Position numbers and translations under genes: made by a program
Assembly (NCBI RefSeq): GCF_000473895.1
Contig: NZ_ASSJ01000074.1
Coordinates: 1 to 64,000, forward strand
DNA length: 64,000 nt
From: Rubidibacter lacunae KORDI 51-2
Lineage (GTDB): Bacteria; Cyanobacteriota; Cyanobacteriia; Cyanobacteriales; Rubidibacteraceae
Reading direction: 5' to 3'
The notes under the pieces: model-generated
The model's database searches: none
Told to the model about the DNA's origin: nothing
What the model saw: only the letters and a program-made list of their open reading frames with translations
Shown here: positions 44,544 to 55,352 of the stretch, piece after piece
How the letters are laid out: each line of letters opens with the position of its first letter
How positions within the stretch are numbered: the first letter of the stretch is position 1

Positions 44544-44954
44544 ATGGCAAAACCGGCAGCAAGCAACAAACAACTCTTGAAGATCTTGATCGGTGCAGCA
44601 TGGCTCGACGGTCAAATCCAGCCCGAAGAGCGCAACCACCTCAACACCATCGCGCAGCAGCAGGGCCTTGCTGACGATCCGGAGATCGCCCCACTCCTCA
44701 GCGAGCAGCGCGTCGTATCTGCTGGGGAATGCCATCGCTGGTTGGAGGATTATCTGGGCGCGCAGCCCAGTTCCGAGGATCGCGACCAACTGCTCGAATC
44801 TCTAAGTGCCCTGATTTATTGCGACAACAACGTCGACATTAGCGAGGCCCAACTGCTGTCGCGCATCCAGTCGATGGAGCTCCCCGGCCAGTCGCCGATT
44901 GACAAAGCCCTACGTGCCGTTCAAAGGCTTTATCGCAGCGTCGTCTCCGATTAG
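44544..44954 (+). CDS. TerB-like protein
   Basis: The 136-residue protein has the helical TerB layout. LLKILIGAAWLDGQIQPEERNHLNTIAQQQGL and LLESLSALIYCDNNVDISEAQLLSRI form two similar halves, each with an acidic DGQIQPEE or DNNVDISE segment that may bind metal. TerB-like proteins are linked to tellurite resistance and membrane-stress systems, but single copies like this are common in cyanobacteria and have no proven role. The DUF1537 gene follows 151 bp later. Confidence 0.8.
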   Translation: MAKPAASNKQLLKILIGAAWLDGQIQPEERNHLNTIAQQQGLADDPEIAPLLSEQRVVSAGECHRWLEDYLGAQPSSEDRDQLLESLSALIYCDNNVDISEAQLLSRIQSMELPGQSPIDKALRAVQRLYRSVVSD

Positions 44955-45105
44955 CGCCCCCAGCCTCACCGAGATCGTCCGAGCGGCGTTTCCCATCGAG
45001 CGAGCTGCCGAAGGGTGCCCCGCTGTTAGTAGCTGGGCGTTCGGTCCTAGTTGCATGCCTCTTTACCGCTCGTTTTTCACGATTGCTCCCGTTCCCGAGT
45101 TGCCC

Positions 45106-46431
45106 ATGACCTCGTCCGCAAAAGCAAAAATTGTCGTCCTCGACGACGACCCCACCGGCTCCCAAACCGTACACAGTTGTTTGCTGTTAATGCGCTGGGA
45201 TGTAGAGACACTGCGTCTCGGCCTCGCCGATGCCGCACCGATATTCTTCGTATTGACCAATACCCGTGCCCTGACACCCGATCGCGCTTCAGAACGCACC
45301 CGCGACGTTTGCCGCAACCTCCGCACGGCGATCGCTGCTGAGGGCGTCGAAGAGTTTTTGGTGGTCAGCCGTTCGGATTCGACGCTCCGCGGTCATTACC
45401 CCCTAGAAACTGACGCGATCGCCGACGAACTCGGTCCGTTTGACGCGCATTTTCTCACCCCGGCGTTTTTCGAAGGCGGGCGCGTTACTCGCGACAGCAT
45501 CCACTACCTGCACGTCGACGGCCAGCCCGTCCCAGTTCACGAAACCGAGTTCGCTCGCGACTCGGTCTTCAGCTATCGCCACAGCTATTTACCCGACTAC
45601 GTGGAAGAAAAAACCAACGGCCGCATCCGCGCGGCAGATGTGGAGCGCTTCGTGTTGGCTGACGTGCGCGGGGGCTGCAAAGAGCGCTTGCGGAAGCTGC
45701 AAGACAATAGTTGCGGAGTAGTAGATGCCGAAACTCAAGCCGACCTAGATCGCTTTGCCACCGACGTGCTGGCTGCAGCGGATGCCGGGAAACGCTTCTT
45801 GTTCCGCTCGGCCGCCAGCCTGTTGACGTCGCTAGCACAATTGGGACCCCAGCCCGTCCCACCCGCACAAATGTCGCAATACCGACCGAGCGAACGCCCT
45901 GGCGTCGTCCTCGTCGGTTCCCACGTCAAAAAATCGACGGAGCAACTCGCAGAACTGCTGCAATTACCCGACGTCGAGGGCTTGGAAGTCGATGTAGTGC
46001 GTTTGCGCGATTGCCCGGGCGAGCGTGACGCACTACTCCAAGATATCCGCGACCGCCTGACTGGCGTCCGCGATACAGGCAGCACCCCCGTTGTTTATAC
46101 CAGCCGCGAGGAATTGACGTTCGCAAGCGTTCGGGAGCGCTTGGATTTTGGCGAACGCGTTTCGACGTTTTTGATGGATGTGGTGCGAGCTTTACCGGCC
46201 GACATTGGCTTCTTGATTAGTAAAGGCGGCATCACCTCGAACGATACGCTCAGCACCGGACTGAGCTTGCGATCGGCGCGCTTGCTCGGTCAGATCCTGC
46301 CGGGTTGCTCTCTCGTCCGCACGCCGGGCGATCACCCGCAGCTCCCAAATTTGCCCGTCGTGTTATTCCCCGGCAACGTCGGCGATGCGCGCGGTCTAGT
46401 CGATGCCTACCAGCGCTTGCAGCCAAACTGA
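45106..46431 (+). CDS. Four-carbon acid sugar kinase family protein (DUF1537)
   Basis: The 441-residue protein begins KIVVLDDDPTGSQTVHSC, the acidic N-terminal site of DUF1537 kinases. It has RSDSTLRGHYPLE, then FEGGRVTRDSIHYL, and a C-terminal ATP-binding part with ISKGGITSNDTLSTGL and PVVLFPGNVGD. Family members (OtnK, DtnK and related) phosphorylate four-carbon acid sugars such as erythronate or threonate. Neighbouring aldolase and dehydrogenase genes of those pathways are absent here, so the substrate is open. ATG 45106 was taken because upstream residues overlap the TerB gene. Confidence 0.85.
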   Translation: MTSSAKAKIVVLDDDPTGSQTVHSCLLLMRWDVETLRLGLADAAPIFFVLTNTRALTPDRASERTRDVCRNLRTAIAAEGVEEFLVVSRSDSTLRGHYPLETDAIADELGPFDAHFLTPAFFEGGRVTRDSIHYLHVDGQPVPVHETEFARDSVFSYRHSYLPDYVEEKTNGRIRAADVERFVLADVRGGCKERLRKLQDNSCGVVDAETQADLDRFATDVLAAADAGKRFLFRSAASLLTSLAQLGPQPVPPAQMSQYRPSERPGVVLVGSHVKKSTEQLAELLQLPDVEGLEVDVVRLRDCPGERDALLQDIRDRLTGVRDTGSTPVVYTSREELTFASVRERLDFGERVSTFLMDVVRALPADIGFLISKGGITSNDTLSTGLSLRSARLLGQILPGCSLVRTPGDHPQLPNLPVVLFPGNVGDARGLVDAYQRLQPN

Positions 46432-47370
46432 AACGCCCCGCGCTGATAGGAACCTATAAACCGGACGCGGTGTAATTGTCTGCCCGGCGACGATCTGAGG
46501 CGATCGCGCAGCCGAGTCCGGCAACCTTCTTTACAGGTATTATCCCAACTGTTATCCACCCAACTGTTCGATCAGGCAAGCGCTCAAGTGCTGCGGGTAA
46601 GCCAAAACGTCAGGAATGGATTGACAGGGAACTGGACGCGAAGAAACTGCCGTCCACGTCCAATAGTTTGTGGGTTGAGTGAAAGCCGCAGTAGCGATCG
46701 AGCAAAGATGGTTGTGGATCCTCACTAAAGCAGTTGGTTCTGACTTGGCGTAAAAAACCATAGCTGGATGCGCTTTAGAACTTACAGCAAGCGAAGAAAG
46801 ATGCGAACGCTGCATTCTATTGACTTATGGGCATAAGCCCAGCTATTCAGCAGGGGATCGAAGGCTATCGAGCCAGGGAAATCGTTTTTCCTTCTTGAGG
46901 AACCATAGTTAATTAGAGGAAGCCACGCTATATCTCGTGAGGTAGTAGTCGGCTCAAGTGATGATTAAGCGCGACCAAAGCGAGGCGAACCTTGCCCAAA
47001 GGAAATCATATTCGACTCAAGGGCAAGAGGTTCCCGACTCAAACTTGCCCGGGTTTACCCTAAAATTTTCCAAGCCCGAACCAAGATAGTCTGTAAGTTC
47101 CATACAGAACACTTGCAGACTGAAGCGTTGCGAATGCAATCTACACCACTGAAAACCCGGTTAGATTGAAAATCAATGCAGATGGTGCTGAAGCCTATAT
47201 GCCTAATTTTTCGGTATTGACGCTCGAATACTGTCATGCTACTTTCGAATTAGGAATGACATGGCTGAGATCCCGGAAAGCAACAACGATCGATTTTCCT
47301 GGTGCATCAGCCAAGAAGATGTGTCTCACACACATTCGGACAGCAAAACACACAAATTAAGCAATTGTAA
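46432..47370. other. Long intergenic stretch at the edge of an AT-richer islet
   Basis: These 939 bases contain only short frames without recognisable families. Around 46990-47050, CCTTGCCC and GGGCAAGAGG form an inverted repeat. From about 46840 the base composition becomes visibly poorer in G and C and HIP1 sites almost disappear, up to about 48400. This marks probable acquired DNA. Confidence 0.4.
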
Positions 47371-47721
47371 ATGATTGTAATTTACCATAACCCAGCATGT
47401 GGGACTTCAAGAAATGTTCTCAAGCTTATTGAAGCAGCCGGGTATAAACCGGTTGTGATTGAGTATTTGAAAGAGGGTTGGAGCCGGGCTCAATTACTGG
47501 GACTTTTTGCCGCAGCAGATTTGACGCCGCTCATGGCACTTAGAGCGACCAAATCACCGGCTAAAGAACTCGGTTTACTCGATGAAAATGCATCTGATGA
47601 AACAATTATCAGTGCCATGATAGATCGTCCCATATTGGTCAACAGACCAATAGTATGCACACCCAAGGGAGTAAAGCTTTGTCGACCGAGCGAAGTTGTA
47701 CTCGAACTATTGGATGGTTAG
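47371..47721 (+). CDS. arsC: Arsenate reductase, glutaredoxin-dependent
   Basis: The 116-residue protein begins IYHNPACGTSRNVLKLIEAAGY, the ArsC signature with catalytic Cys10. Arginines follow in MALRATKSPAKELGL and in RPILVNRPIVCTPKGVKLCRPSE, matching the anion-binding residues of the E. coli type enzyme. It reduces arsenate to arsenite using glutathione and glutaredoxin. No arsB, acr3 or arsR gene is adjacent. Its AT-richer surroundings suggest it came by transfer. Confidence 0.93.
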   Translation: MIVIYHNPACGTSRNVLKLIEAAGYKPVVIEYLKEGWSRAQLLGLFAAADLTPLMALRATKSPAKELGLLDENASDETIISAMIDRPILVNRPIVCTPKGVKLCRPSEVVLELLDG

Positions 47722-47808
47722 CAATCAGGAAAACGTGCAAATGAGGATGAAGAAATGGCGATCGCTAACGAAAGCAAACGCCCAATCGCTAGCCCCGAAT
47801 AAGGAACC

Positions 47809-48185
47809 ATGAAAGATCTTGAAAAGGAAGACTAATTTGAAACTACATTGCTTCCTACAACAATTTTGACGTCGAAGGAATGGCAGCCCTGGTTCGTCCT
47901 TAGATTGTTTTTGAAAACATCTCTGGAAGTAAGCCGAATGCTCGGTCGCTGGTGATTGAAGCCTTTCGAAAGCTTGCAAATCAGTCAAAGGATCTATTTT
48001 CTTCCAGATATCAGGAAGTGCGAGCCCTTGAGTTCAAAGCAAATACTGTCAAAATAGAAATTACTTTTAGGGGAGTCCTTGCCCGGGATATTCTTGACGG
48101 TGCAAGGAAAGGAGAAACTCCAGAAATCTCGGAGAAATCCGAATTCAAGCTTCGAGAGTCGAGCTTATTTTGCGTGATTTGGCTG
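47809..48185 (+). pseudogene. Broken SnoaL/NTF2-like gene
   Basis: Reading frames together give MKDLEKED, a shift, YIASYNNFDVEGMAALVRP, an in-frame TAG, IVFENISGSKPNARSLVIEAFRKLANQSK, then VKIEITFRGVLARDILDGARKGE and SEFKLRE. A second shift then gives VELILRDLA. This order is that of SnoaL/NTF2-like proteins (nuclear transport factor 2 fold). With two frameshifts and one stop it cannot make a normal protein. An AAGGA site precedes the ATG at 47809. It is a neighbour of arsC in the AT-richer islet. Confidence 0.6.
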
Positions 48186-48412
48186 TAGCTACTGTTGCCG
48201 TCGTTCTCTTAGTCTCGCTTCATTCTGTCATTCCGATCGTGTTGTTAGAAAGTAACTTTCCTGATTTTGAAAAGATGCCTAGCTACGAGCATAAGCTGAC
48301 ACTCCTTAAGAGAAAATATCATCTATCCGACGTAACTATAAGCCAGTTCTTTAAATGCTGTCAGTCAAAGGGAACGCATGAATTAATTTCCCACTAAACT
48401 TAAGCATCCATA

Positions 48413-48874
48413 TCAACTGGATGGCAATCGCGTCGCTTTTGACCTTGCCTCCGCTTCGGCGGTTTCTATCGCCTGTAAGAGGTCCCTCAAAATCAAAGTT
48501 ACCCCGCCATCGGAGCGAGGTTGGCGGTCCCATGCCAACACGGACTCCCTCAGCTCTGGAGAAGCAAAAGCGTCCGCTAGCGATCGCTCAATTTGTTCGT
48601 CAAGTTGATACTCACCTAGCGTGGGACCGACAACATCACGCCACATCAGCTCTACAAAAGTGCTCTTCGAGTCAGCATCTAAGCATTGAAAAAACAGCAT
48701 CAGAATGTCGAACACGCCAACGGACTGTTTCGTCTGCTGCGGCAAAAGGTAATCGCACCCCTGTCGGCACTGACAGTAAAAGTCGATGAATGTCGCAGAT
48801 GCTAGATCTTTAAATTGAGACTTCAAGCGTTGTACTTGGGAAATGAGTTCTTTAGTCGAGTCGGTAATATCCAT
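48413..48874 (-). CDS. Hypothetical protein (153 aa)
   Basis: The frame encodes MDITDSTKELISQVQRLKSQFKD and a helical, cysteine-containing middle (FYCQCRQGCDYLLPQQ). It ends in an acidic coiled tail LLQAIETAEAEARSK. Composition and codon use look like a real gene. No family is recognised and no membrane segment is present. The ATG at 48874 has no strong ribosome site. Confidence 0.5.
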   Translation of the reverse strand: MDITDSTKELISQVQRLKSQFKDLASATFIDFYCQCRQGCDYLLPQQTKQSVGVFDILMLFFQCLDADSKSTFVELMWRDVVGPTLGEYQLDEQIERSLADAFASPELRESVLAWDRQPRSDGGVTLILRDLLQAIETAEAEARSKATRLPSS

Positions 48875-49247
48875 TGGCTTGAGTGAGGATCTCTTAGGAC
48901 TGAGGTTTCACCGAACGCGATCGCACTCTAAACGCGGGTCACCCGAACGCTCCAAATCTTTAACGATCTTTTCCCATCCAGGCTGCCCCTAGTTTGGAAA
49001 GTGGCGGGCGACCGATTCGAAGCCTTTTGCAGCACATCTCGGTTGGAGTCTGCATCGTAATCAAGTTGTTCTCACCAGTTGGACCTGACATCACATCAGC
49101 CCAATTTGCGATTGCTTGCTGAGTTACAAGCTCTTAGCGGCCGATAGCCTGCACTGCCGACAGCACTGACTTCTGCACCCGGTCCCGAACTATCCGAGCC
49201 TCACAGTGCGGTCTAAAATGAGGCTCGGTATACCTTGCGAGTGCCCC
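48875..49247. other. Gap before purL
   Basis: The 373-bp space between the divergent hypothetical gene and purL must hold the purL promoter. I see no gene and no clear promoter box. Confidence 0.35.
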
Positions 49248-51545
49248 ATGCCTGCTCCCTTCACTGCTGACGAGATTGCATCCGAGGGTATCAATCCCGA
49301 GGAGTACGAGGAAATCGTGCGCCGCCTCGGCCGCCATCCCAATCGGGCCGAACTCGGAATGTTCGGGGTGATGTGGTCCGAGCATTGTTGCTACAAGAAC
49401 TCGCGCCCGCTGCTGAAGCAGTTCCCCACAACAGGCGATCGCATCTTGGTCGGCCCCGGCGAAAATGCGGGTGTCGTCGATCTCGGCGACGGGCTGAGGC
49501 TGGCATTCAAAATCGAGTCACACAACCATCCTTCGGCGATCGAGCCTTACCAAGGAGCCGCAACCGGTGTTGGCGGTATCCTCCGCGACATCTTCACAAT
49601 GGGAGCGCGACCGATTGCCGTGCTGAACTCGCTGCGATTCGGATCGTTGGCATCGGCGCGATCGCAGCGTATCTTCTCTGGCGTGGTCGCGGGCATAGCC
49701 GGCTACGGTAATTCCGTCGGCGTGCCGACAGTGGGCGGGGAAATCTATTTCGACGAAGCTTACTCCGGCAATCCACTCGTAAATGCCATGGCGCTGGGGC
49801 TGATGGAAACCCCGGACATCGTCAAGTCGGGTGCATCGGGTATCGGCAATCCGGTTGTCTATGTAGGTTCGACGACGGGACGCGACGGCATGGGCGGCGC
49901 GAGCTTCGCCAGCGCGGAATTGAGCGAGGAATCGGAACGCGATCGCCCTGCCGTCCAAGTCGGCGATCCGTTCCTAGAAAAGTCATTGATCGAAGCGTGT
50001 CTGGAGGCGTTTAAAACTGGCGCGGTGCTGGCAGCACAGGATATGGGTGCTGCGGGGCTGACCTGTTCGACCGCGGAGATGGCGGCAAAAGGTGGCATTG
50101 GCATCGAGCTGGACTTGGATAAAATCCCGGCACGGGAAACGGGGATGGTACCTTACGAGTTTCTGCTCTCGGAATCCCAGGAACGAATGCTGTTCGTGGC
50201 TGCAGTCGGTCGCGAAGGGGAACTGATCGAAATTTTCCACCGCTGGGGATTGCACGCTGTCGTCGCGGGACAAACGATCGCCGAGCCGATCGTGCGGATT
50301 TTCTTCCAGAACGAGGTGGCTGCCGAAATAGCAGCAGCAGCCCTCGCGGAAGATACACCGATCTACCACCGCGAACTCCTGAACGAGCCGCCGGCTTATG
50401 CGCGGCAGGCGTGGGAATGGACGGCAGACGAATTGCCTTCTTGCAACGCGGCGGGAATCGCGATCGCAGATGCAATCTACGCGTGGACGGACGTGTTGCT
50501 GCAGTTACTGGATGTGCCGAACCTGGCATCCAAGCAGTGGGTGTACCGCCAGTACGACCATCAGGTGCAGAACAACACCGTGGTATTGCCGGGAGCCGCG
50601 GATGCAGCAGTAATTCGACTGCGAGCAGCAGATGCGACGGGCACACCAACCCTTCGAGGGGTTGCGGCAACGGTGGACTGCAACGGACGTTACGTGTATC
50701 TCGATCCCTACGAAGGGGCAAAAGCAGCTGTTGCCGAAGCTGCACGCAACCTGAGTTGTGTTGGTGCCGAACCGCTCGCCGTGACAGATAACCTCAATTT
50801 CGGCAATCCCGAGACACCCGTAGGGTATTGGCAACTTGCTTCTGCTTGTCGCGGCATTGCCGATGCCTGTCGCGCGCTCGACACCCCGGTGACAGGCGGC
50901 AACGTTTCGCTTTACAACGAAACCCTCGACTCTCGGGGTAACCCACAGGCGATCTATCCAACCCCCGTCATCGGGATGGTGGGTGTCGTTGAAGACATAA
51001 CTCGAACTTGCTCCCAAGGCTGGAAAGCAGCGGATGACTGTATTTATCTCCTCGGTGACAGTACGCCAACTCTCGGTAGCTCCGAGTATCTCACGGTGCT
51101 GCACGGCACCGTAGCCGGCCGCCCGCCGCAGGTGGACTGCGATCGCGAACGGACTGTTCAAGCTGCTTGTCGCGAGGGCATCCGACGCAGTTGGGTGCGT
51201 TCCGCCCATGACTGCGCGGAAGGCGGCATCGCGATCGCGCTAGCCGAGTGCTGCATTGCAGGCGATCTCGGTGCAGCAGTGACGATCGAGGTAGCCGAGC
51301 GCGTCGACGCGGCCCTGTTTGGAGAAGCAGGTGCGCGCATTCTCGTGTCGGTCGCGGCCGGCGATCGTTTGGATTGGGAAGCTTACCTGCAGGAGGTTCT
51401 TGGCGATCGCTGGCAGGCAATCGGTACGGTGCAGCCGTCGGATGCCGGGCTGCAAATGAGCGCGGGCAAGGCAGTACTCGTCAACGCAAGTCTGGAGGCG
51501 ATGCGCGATCGCTGGTCGGCGGCCATTCCCCGCCGTCTCGGTTAA
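49248..51545 (+). CDS. purL: Phosphoribosylformylglycinamidine synthase, PurL subunit
   Basis: The 765-residue enzyme turns FGAR into FGAM in purine synthesis. Landmarks are [36 protein letters not shown] at the start, [28 protein letters not shown], the ATP-site [17 protein letters not shown]-like segment ([11 protein letters not shown]), and [11 protein letters not shown] in the second half. The length is that of the short PurL that works with separate PurQ and PurS. ATG 49248 (MPAPFTADE) was preferred to one 14 codons earlier. No purF or purQ gene is adjacent. Confidence 0.95.
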   Translation: MPAPFTADEIASEGINPEEYEEIVRRLGRHPNRAELGMFGVMWSEHCCYKNSRPLLKQFPTTGDRILVGPGENAGVVDLGDGLRLAFKIESHNHPSAIEPYQGAATGVGGILRDIFTMGARPIAVLNSLRFGSLASARSQRIFSGVVAGIAGYGNSVGVPTVGGEIYFDEAYSGNPLVNAMALGLMETPDIVKSGASGIGNPVVYVGSTTGRDGMGGASFASAELSEESERDRPAVQVGDPFLEKSLIEACLEAFKTGAVLAAQDMGAAGLTCSTAEMAAKGGIGIELDLDKIPARETGMVPYEFLLSESQERMLFVAAVGREGELIEIFHRWGLHAVVAGQTIAEPIVRIFFQNEVAAEIAAAALAEDTPIYHRELLNEPPAYARQAWEWTADELPSCNAAGIAIADAIYAWTDVLLQLLDVPNLASKQWVYRQYDHQVQNNTVVLPGAADAAVIRLRAADATGTPTLRGVAATVDCNGRYVYLDPYEGAKAAVAEAARNLSCVGAEPLAVTDNLNFGNPETPVGYWQLASACRGIADACRALDTPVTGGNVSLYNETLDSRGNPQAIYPTPVIGMVGVVEDITRTCSQGWKAADDCIYLLGDSTPTLGSSEYLTVLHGTVAGRPPQVDCDRERTVQAACREGIRRSWVRSAHDCAEGGIAIALAECCIAGDLGAAVTIEVAERVDAALFGEAGARILVSVAAGDRLDWEAYLQEVLGDRWQAIGTVQPSDAGLQMSAGKAVLVNASLEAMRDRWSAAIPRRLG

Positions 51546-51967
51546 ACAATCGCGCTGCGATCGCGCGTTGCGATCGGGGTCGAACCAGTTGGGGTGAGCT
51601 CAGAACGCGCTCTTGACCGAGCCGCCGCCGACTCACAGTTCGCAGGTGTGGCAGTAGAGGAGAGCGAACTGACAACGAATACGACTAGCGAAACTAATGC
51701 TCCGGACTAGCGAAGCGCGTCAGGTGCGATGTCGGTCTGACGTTCTCGAAGAAGTGTTGCTCGATCCTTAGAAAGGAGCATTTAGAATTAGACACCCTTG
51801 CGCTCGGGCTTCCTACTGGTTGATGGAAAAGCCAGCCTTTCCATTGCGGTTAAGCATTACTGCGCGATGCTCTAAAAGCATGTCAACTGCGGAGCCGCTG
51901 CATGGCAATGCAGATTACGCCTCGTTGCAAGCCCCCTCGAGCGTCATGTGAGTTGTCACGCAGATCC
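51546..51967. other. Gap between purL and a convergent gene
   Basis: The 422-bp region has no supported gene. I see no strong terminator hairpin. Confidence 0.35.
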
Positions 51968-52612
51968 CTAGTTATCGAGCGCGCCGTTATAGAGCACGTC
52001 GATGTCTCCCGAGTCGATATCAATCGCCACAACGCTCTGGTACGAATAAGGAGGCTCGTACGCGAAGGAAGGCTGACTGGTATCGCCCACGTCAGGACGA
52101 TAGTCGCTCGGATGGTAACCCTTAAAAACAAAGACGATTAGATCCTGTTCCTCGCTAATCGTGAACGGCGACTCAAAGACGTTGCCATGCATGGCGGGTT
52201 CGGCGCGGTAGTAACTCAAACCGCCATTGACCCGCTCGGCAGCTTGCCGGGCCAGATTCTTCGCTCGGTTGAGTGCAATGCCATCCAGACCGGCTTTAGT
52301 AGTGATGGTCCTGCGATACTGAACCGTTTGGCCCCGAACATAGTCGATAGGAATCACTTCCTCATTGATAGTGACAGTGTCTCCGTCCGGGCTGTTCTGG
52401 ATGACGGTGCTGTCGCCAGTGGTCGTATCAGTCGGAGCTGGGGCAGCTGATTCGTCCGGGCTGCCTTGGATAATGGTGGTTTCGTCAGCAGTTGCACCGC
52501 TGACCTGGGCGATCCACTGCTGGCTGGAATCGGATCGTGCTGGTGGTGCCACCACAAACACAAGCAATTCGGTGGCAAACAGTACCAGTCCAGTTGTACG
52601 TCGTATCTGCAT
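51968..52612 (-). CDS. Secreted hypothetical protein
   Basis: The 214-residue protein has an N-terminal signal peptide (MQIRRTTGLVLFATELLVFVVAPPARS, cut near S-D) and a Thr/Ser/Asp-rich linker (residues 30-72). A folded part follows with RGQTVQYRRTITTKAGLDGIALNRAKNLARQAAERVNGGL and FESPFTISEEQDLIVFVFKGY. It is probably in the periplasm. I do not recognise the family. A start five codons earlier is possible. Confidence 0.6.
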   Translation of the reverse strand: MQIRRTTGLVLFATELLVFVVAPPARSDSSQQWIAQVSGATADETTIIQGSPDESAAPAPTDTTTGDSTVIQNSPDGDTVTINEEVIPIDYVRGQTVQYRRTITTKAGLDGIALNRAKNLARQAAERVNGGLSYYRAEPAMHGNVFESPFTISEEQDLIVFVFKGYHPSDYRPDVGDTSQPSFAYEPPYSYQSVVAIDIDSGDIDVLYNGALDN

Positions 52613-53147
52613 GAATTTATATCTCAACTCAATCTGAGCCGATCGCTTTCCTCAAGCAGGCGCGATCGCGAGGTTCCTCAAGCGGCATCACGTCCCAGGT
52701 GGAAATGAAGAATCGGGGAACTACAGTAGCTGTAACGCCAGGATTGCCGTCACCACAGGGGGCTGAAATGCTTCGCCGGCAGTGAATCCGCATCTATCCT
52801 CCGTCGATCCTTCGCCAGGCACCCGTCCCCATCTCTCGAATCGACTGCCGGTATTGCCTGAGACACTTGCTACAACTCCGGCTCAGGTTAGCACGACTCG
52901 GACGCCCTATTTGGATTAGGTGCGCCGACTTTAAAACGTGCACACATCCGATTGCAGTGCAAACGGTCAATCGGTCCCCGCGTGTAGATCCGAGGAGAGC
53001 GGCGATCGCTACCAGCTTTTATGCCTAAATCCAAAATCCGCGGCAAATGGTAAACACTTAGTGGGCAAATTCGTTGCCATCGCGGCACGTTCCTGCACGC
53101 GCTCGAACTTCAATCCCGTATCCTAAACGTCAAGGAACCCGAAACCG
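52613..53147. other. Control region before the PhoX-like gene
   Basis: The 535-bp gap is shared with the divergent secreted-protein gene. I looked for PHO-box-like direct repeats (CTTAAC-type) ahead of the phosphatase and found none I can defend. An AAGGA site lies 11 bases before ATG 53148. Confidence 0.35.
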
Positions 53148-55352
53148 ATGTCTTTGAAACGTCGAGAATTCCTACTTTTCCTGGGAGCTGGCGCCAGCAC
53201 CTACGCGATCGGTTCGCAATTCGGAGTAGATCGCTTCGGAAACGCTGCCGCTGCCGAATCGGGTACACAGTTGGCTGCCGCTGCCGAGCGCATCGGCTTC
53301 GAGCCAGTAAAAGTCCCGCTACCACTGGAGTTTGAAGGACTCTCTGCAGCCGAACAGATGCAAGCCTACAGCTCCTTCGAAGTCATCGACGGTCCCGTCA
53401 TCCCCGATGGGTATACCGCCGATTTCATCGGTGCCTGGGGTGACGTTATCGGCGATTCCCGCTTCGGGTACAACAACGATTTTCTCTCCTTCGTGGAAAC
53501 CGGACCCGATGAAGGACTCTTGACCATCAACTTCGAATACATCAGCGGTGGCGCGTGGATGCAATCTTACCAACGCGTCCTGGGCAAATCCCTGCCATTC
53601 CAAGAAGTTATCGATATCGCTGCCCTTAATGACGGAGAAATAAACGCCTTCGCGCTACCAGACAGCAATCCGCTCAAACAGCAAATCGTCGCGATCGCCA
53701 AAGAAGCGTTTACCGATCAAGGCATTGGTGTCGTCTCTGTAGAGCGAAACGCCAACGGCAACTGGGTCCGAACCAACTCCAAGTTCGATCGCCGAATCAC
53801 CGGCATCAGCGGTCTCGACGACGGTCGTTATCTGCGCGCCACCGGTCCGTCCGTCGCCATCTTCCTAAAGTCCGATAAACTCGGCTACGACGACGGACTC
53901 GGCAACCGCATCATCGGTACGTTCCAAAACTGTGCGGGCGGGACTACTCCCTGGGGCACCATCCTCAGCGCCGAAGAAAACTTCCAAGATCAGGTTCACG
54001 AGCCGGTTAAAGCCGACGGGTCCGCCTTCGACCCCAGCGAGACGCCTTTCGTCATGACCGCAGGCAGCGTCGACGGTCGTGGAAATGTCTTTGGGTTGTC
54101 CGGCAATAAATATGGCTGGATGGTGGAAGTCGATCCCGCCAATGCCAATGACTACGGCGTCAAGCACACTTGGCTCGGACGCTATCGCCACGAAGCCGTG
54201 GGGGTTCGCGCTGTTGCCGGCAAACCGCTGGCCGTTTACTCTGGCTGCGATCGCCGCGGCGGCCACCTTTACAAATTCGTCAGCACCGATTGCGTTAAGG
54301 ACGTTACCGACAAAGCCAACTCCCTTTTAATGGAAGCGGGCATGCTTTACGGTGCCAAGTTCGAAGCCGACGGCACCGGTCGCTGGATCGCCCTCACCCC
54401 CGATACGCCCGTCGACCCAGTACTGCCCTCTACCGTCGTTCCGCGCAACGGCACTCCACTCGTGAAGCTGCCCAATCGCGATCGTGCGGCTGGCGGCATC
54501 GAGAACACTACTACCGACGACGAGGCGCGCTCGTTCGCCAGGAAGTTTTCCACTCTTGGCGACCTCTATATCGGGAATAATCGTGCCGAGAAGCAGGGTG
54601 CGATTCTCATCGACGCTCACTACGCAGCCAGTGCTGCCGGCGTGACCTGCACTGCACGCCCCGAAGACACCGACGTGGCTGCTGACGGCACGCTGTACAT
54701 CGCGTTCACCTCAGGCTCTCCGGGGGGCGACGGCGGTCCCGACCAACGCATCTTCCAGGGTCCGAACGGCGAAACGCCTTACGAGTTCGGCTGGATTATG
54801 AAGCTCCAGGAAGACGGCAATGACCCTGCTTCCGTAACCTTCCGCTGGGAGATGTTCGCCCTCGGCGGCACGCCTGCTGAAGGCGGGCTGGGTTTCTCCA
54901 ACCCAGACAACTTGGAAATCGATCGCAACGGCAACCTCTGGATGGTCACGGATATGTCTACCAGCAAGCACAACAGCACTCAAGACCCCCGTGGCGTATT
55001 CGGCAACAACTCCGTCTGGTTTATTCCCACCTCCGGACCTGAAGCCGGACAGGCCTTCCCGTTCGCGATCGGACCGATGGAATGCGAGGTCTGCGGCCCC
55101 ACCCTCACTCGGGACTCCACGACACTATTCCTAGCCTTTCAGCATCCGGGCGAGCGCAACGGCATCCGCAAAGACATGGCTGCCACAACCCTAGAGATTA
55201 AGATGCAGACCACTAACGGGCAAGACTTTGTCCAAGCACGCGTGGTGCCTACCGGCTCGAACTGGCCCGGCAAACAGCCTAACGATCCGCCCCGTCCTGG
55301 GGTTATCGCTGTGCGTCGCATCGATGGCAATCCCTTATCCTCCCTTACATAA
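53148..55352 (+). CDS. PhoX/DUF839-family alkaline phosphatase-like protein
   Basis: The 734-residue protein begins with a twin-arginine signal, KRREFLLFLGAGASTYAIG, so it is exported folded by the Tat system. Family stretches include TPWGTILSAEENFQDQVHEP, DRRGGHLYKFVS, and YIAFTSGSPGG. PhoX-type enzymes are calcium- and iron-dependent phosphatases that release phosphate from organic esters outside the cell. Several acidic NADG- and D-rich loops fit metal binding. The related DUF839 proteins without proven activity are hard to separate, so the gene symbol is withheld. Confidence 0.83.
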   Translation: MSLKRREFLLFLGAGASTYAIGSQFGVDRFGNAAAAESGTQLAAAAERIGFEPVKVPLPLEFEGLSAAEQMQAYSSFEVIDGPVIPDGYTADFIGAWGDVIGDSRFGYNNDFLSFVETGPDEGLLTINFEYISGGAWMQSYQRVLGKSLPFQEVIDIAALNDGEINAFALPDSNPLKQQIVAIAKEAFTDQGIGVVSVERNANGNWVRTNSKFDRRITGISGLDDGRYLRATGPSVAIFLKSDKLGYDDGLGNRIIGTFQNCAGGTTPWGTILSAEENFQDQVHEPVKADGSAFDPSETPFVMTAGSVDGRGNVFGLSGNKYGWMVEVDPANANDYGVKHTWLGRYRHEAVGVRAVAGKPLAVYSGCDRRGGHLYKFVSTDCVKDVTDKANSLLMEAGMLYGAKFEADGTGRWIALTPDTPVDPVLPSTVVPRNGTPLVKLPNRDRAAGGIENTTTDDEARSFARKFSTLGDLYIGNNRAEKQGAILIDAHYAASAAGVTCTARPEDTDVAADGTLYIAFTSGSPGGDGGPDQRIFQGPNGETPYEFGWIMKLQEDGNDPASVTFRWEMFALGGTPAEGGLGFSNPDNLEIDRNGNLWMVTDMSTSKHNSTQDPRGVFGNNSVWFIPTSGPEAGQAFPFAIGPMECEVCGPTLTRDSTTLFLAFQHPGERNGIRKDMAATTLEIKMQTTNGQDFVQARVVPTGSNWPGKQPNDPPRPGVIAVRRIDGNPLSSLT

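Noticed and set aside
44190-44789. 199-residue minus-strand frame
   Set aside because: It crosses the TerB gene antisense and the promoter gap; composition is unlike a protein.
46552-46815. 87-residue minus-strand frame
   Set aside because: No family, no start signal, and it lies in a gap without other coding signs.
50505-51209. 234-residue antisense frame inside purL
   Set aside because: purL fits its family throughout; the antisense frame is open only because of GC-rich codons.
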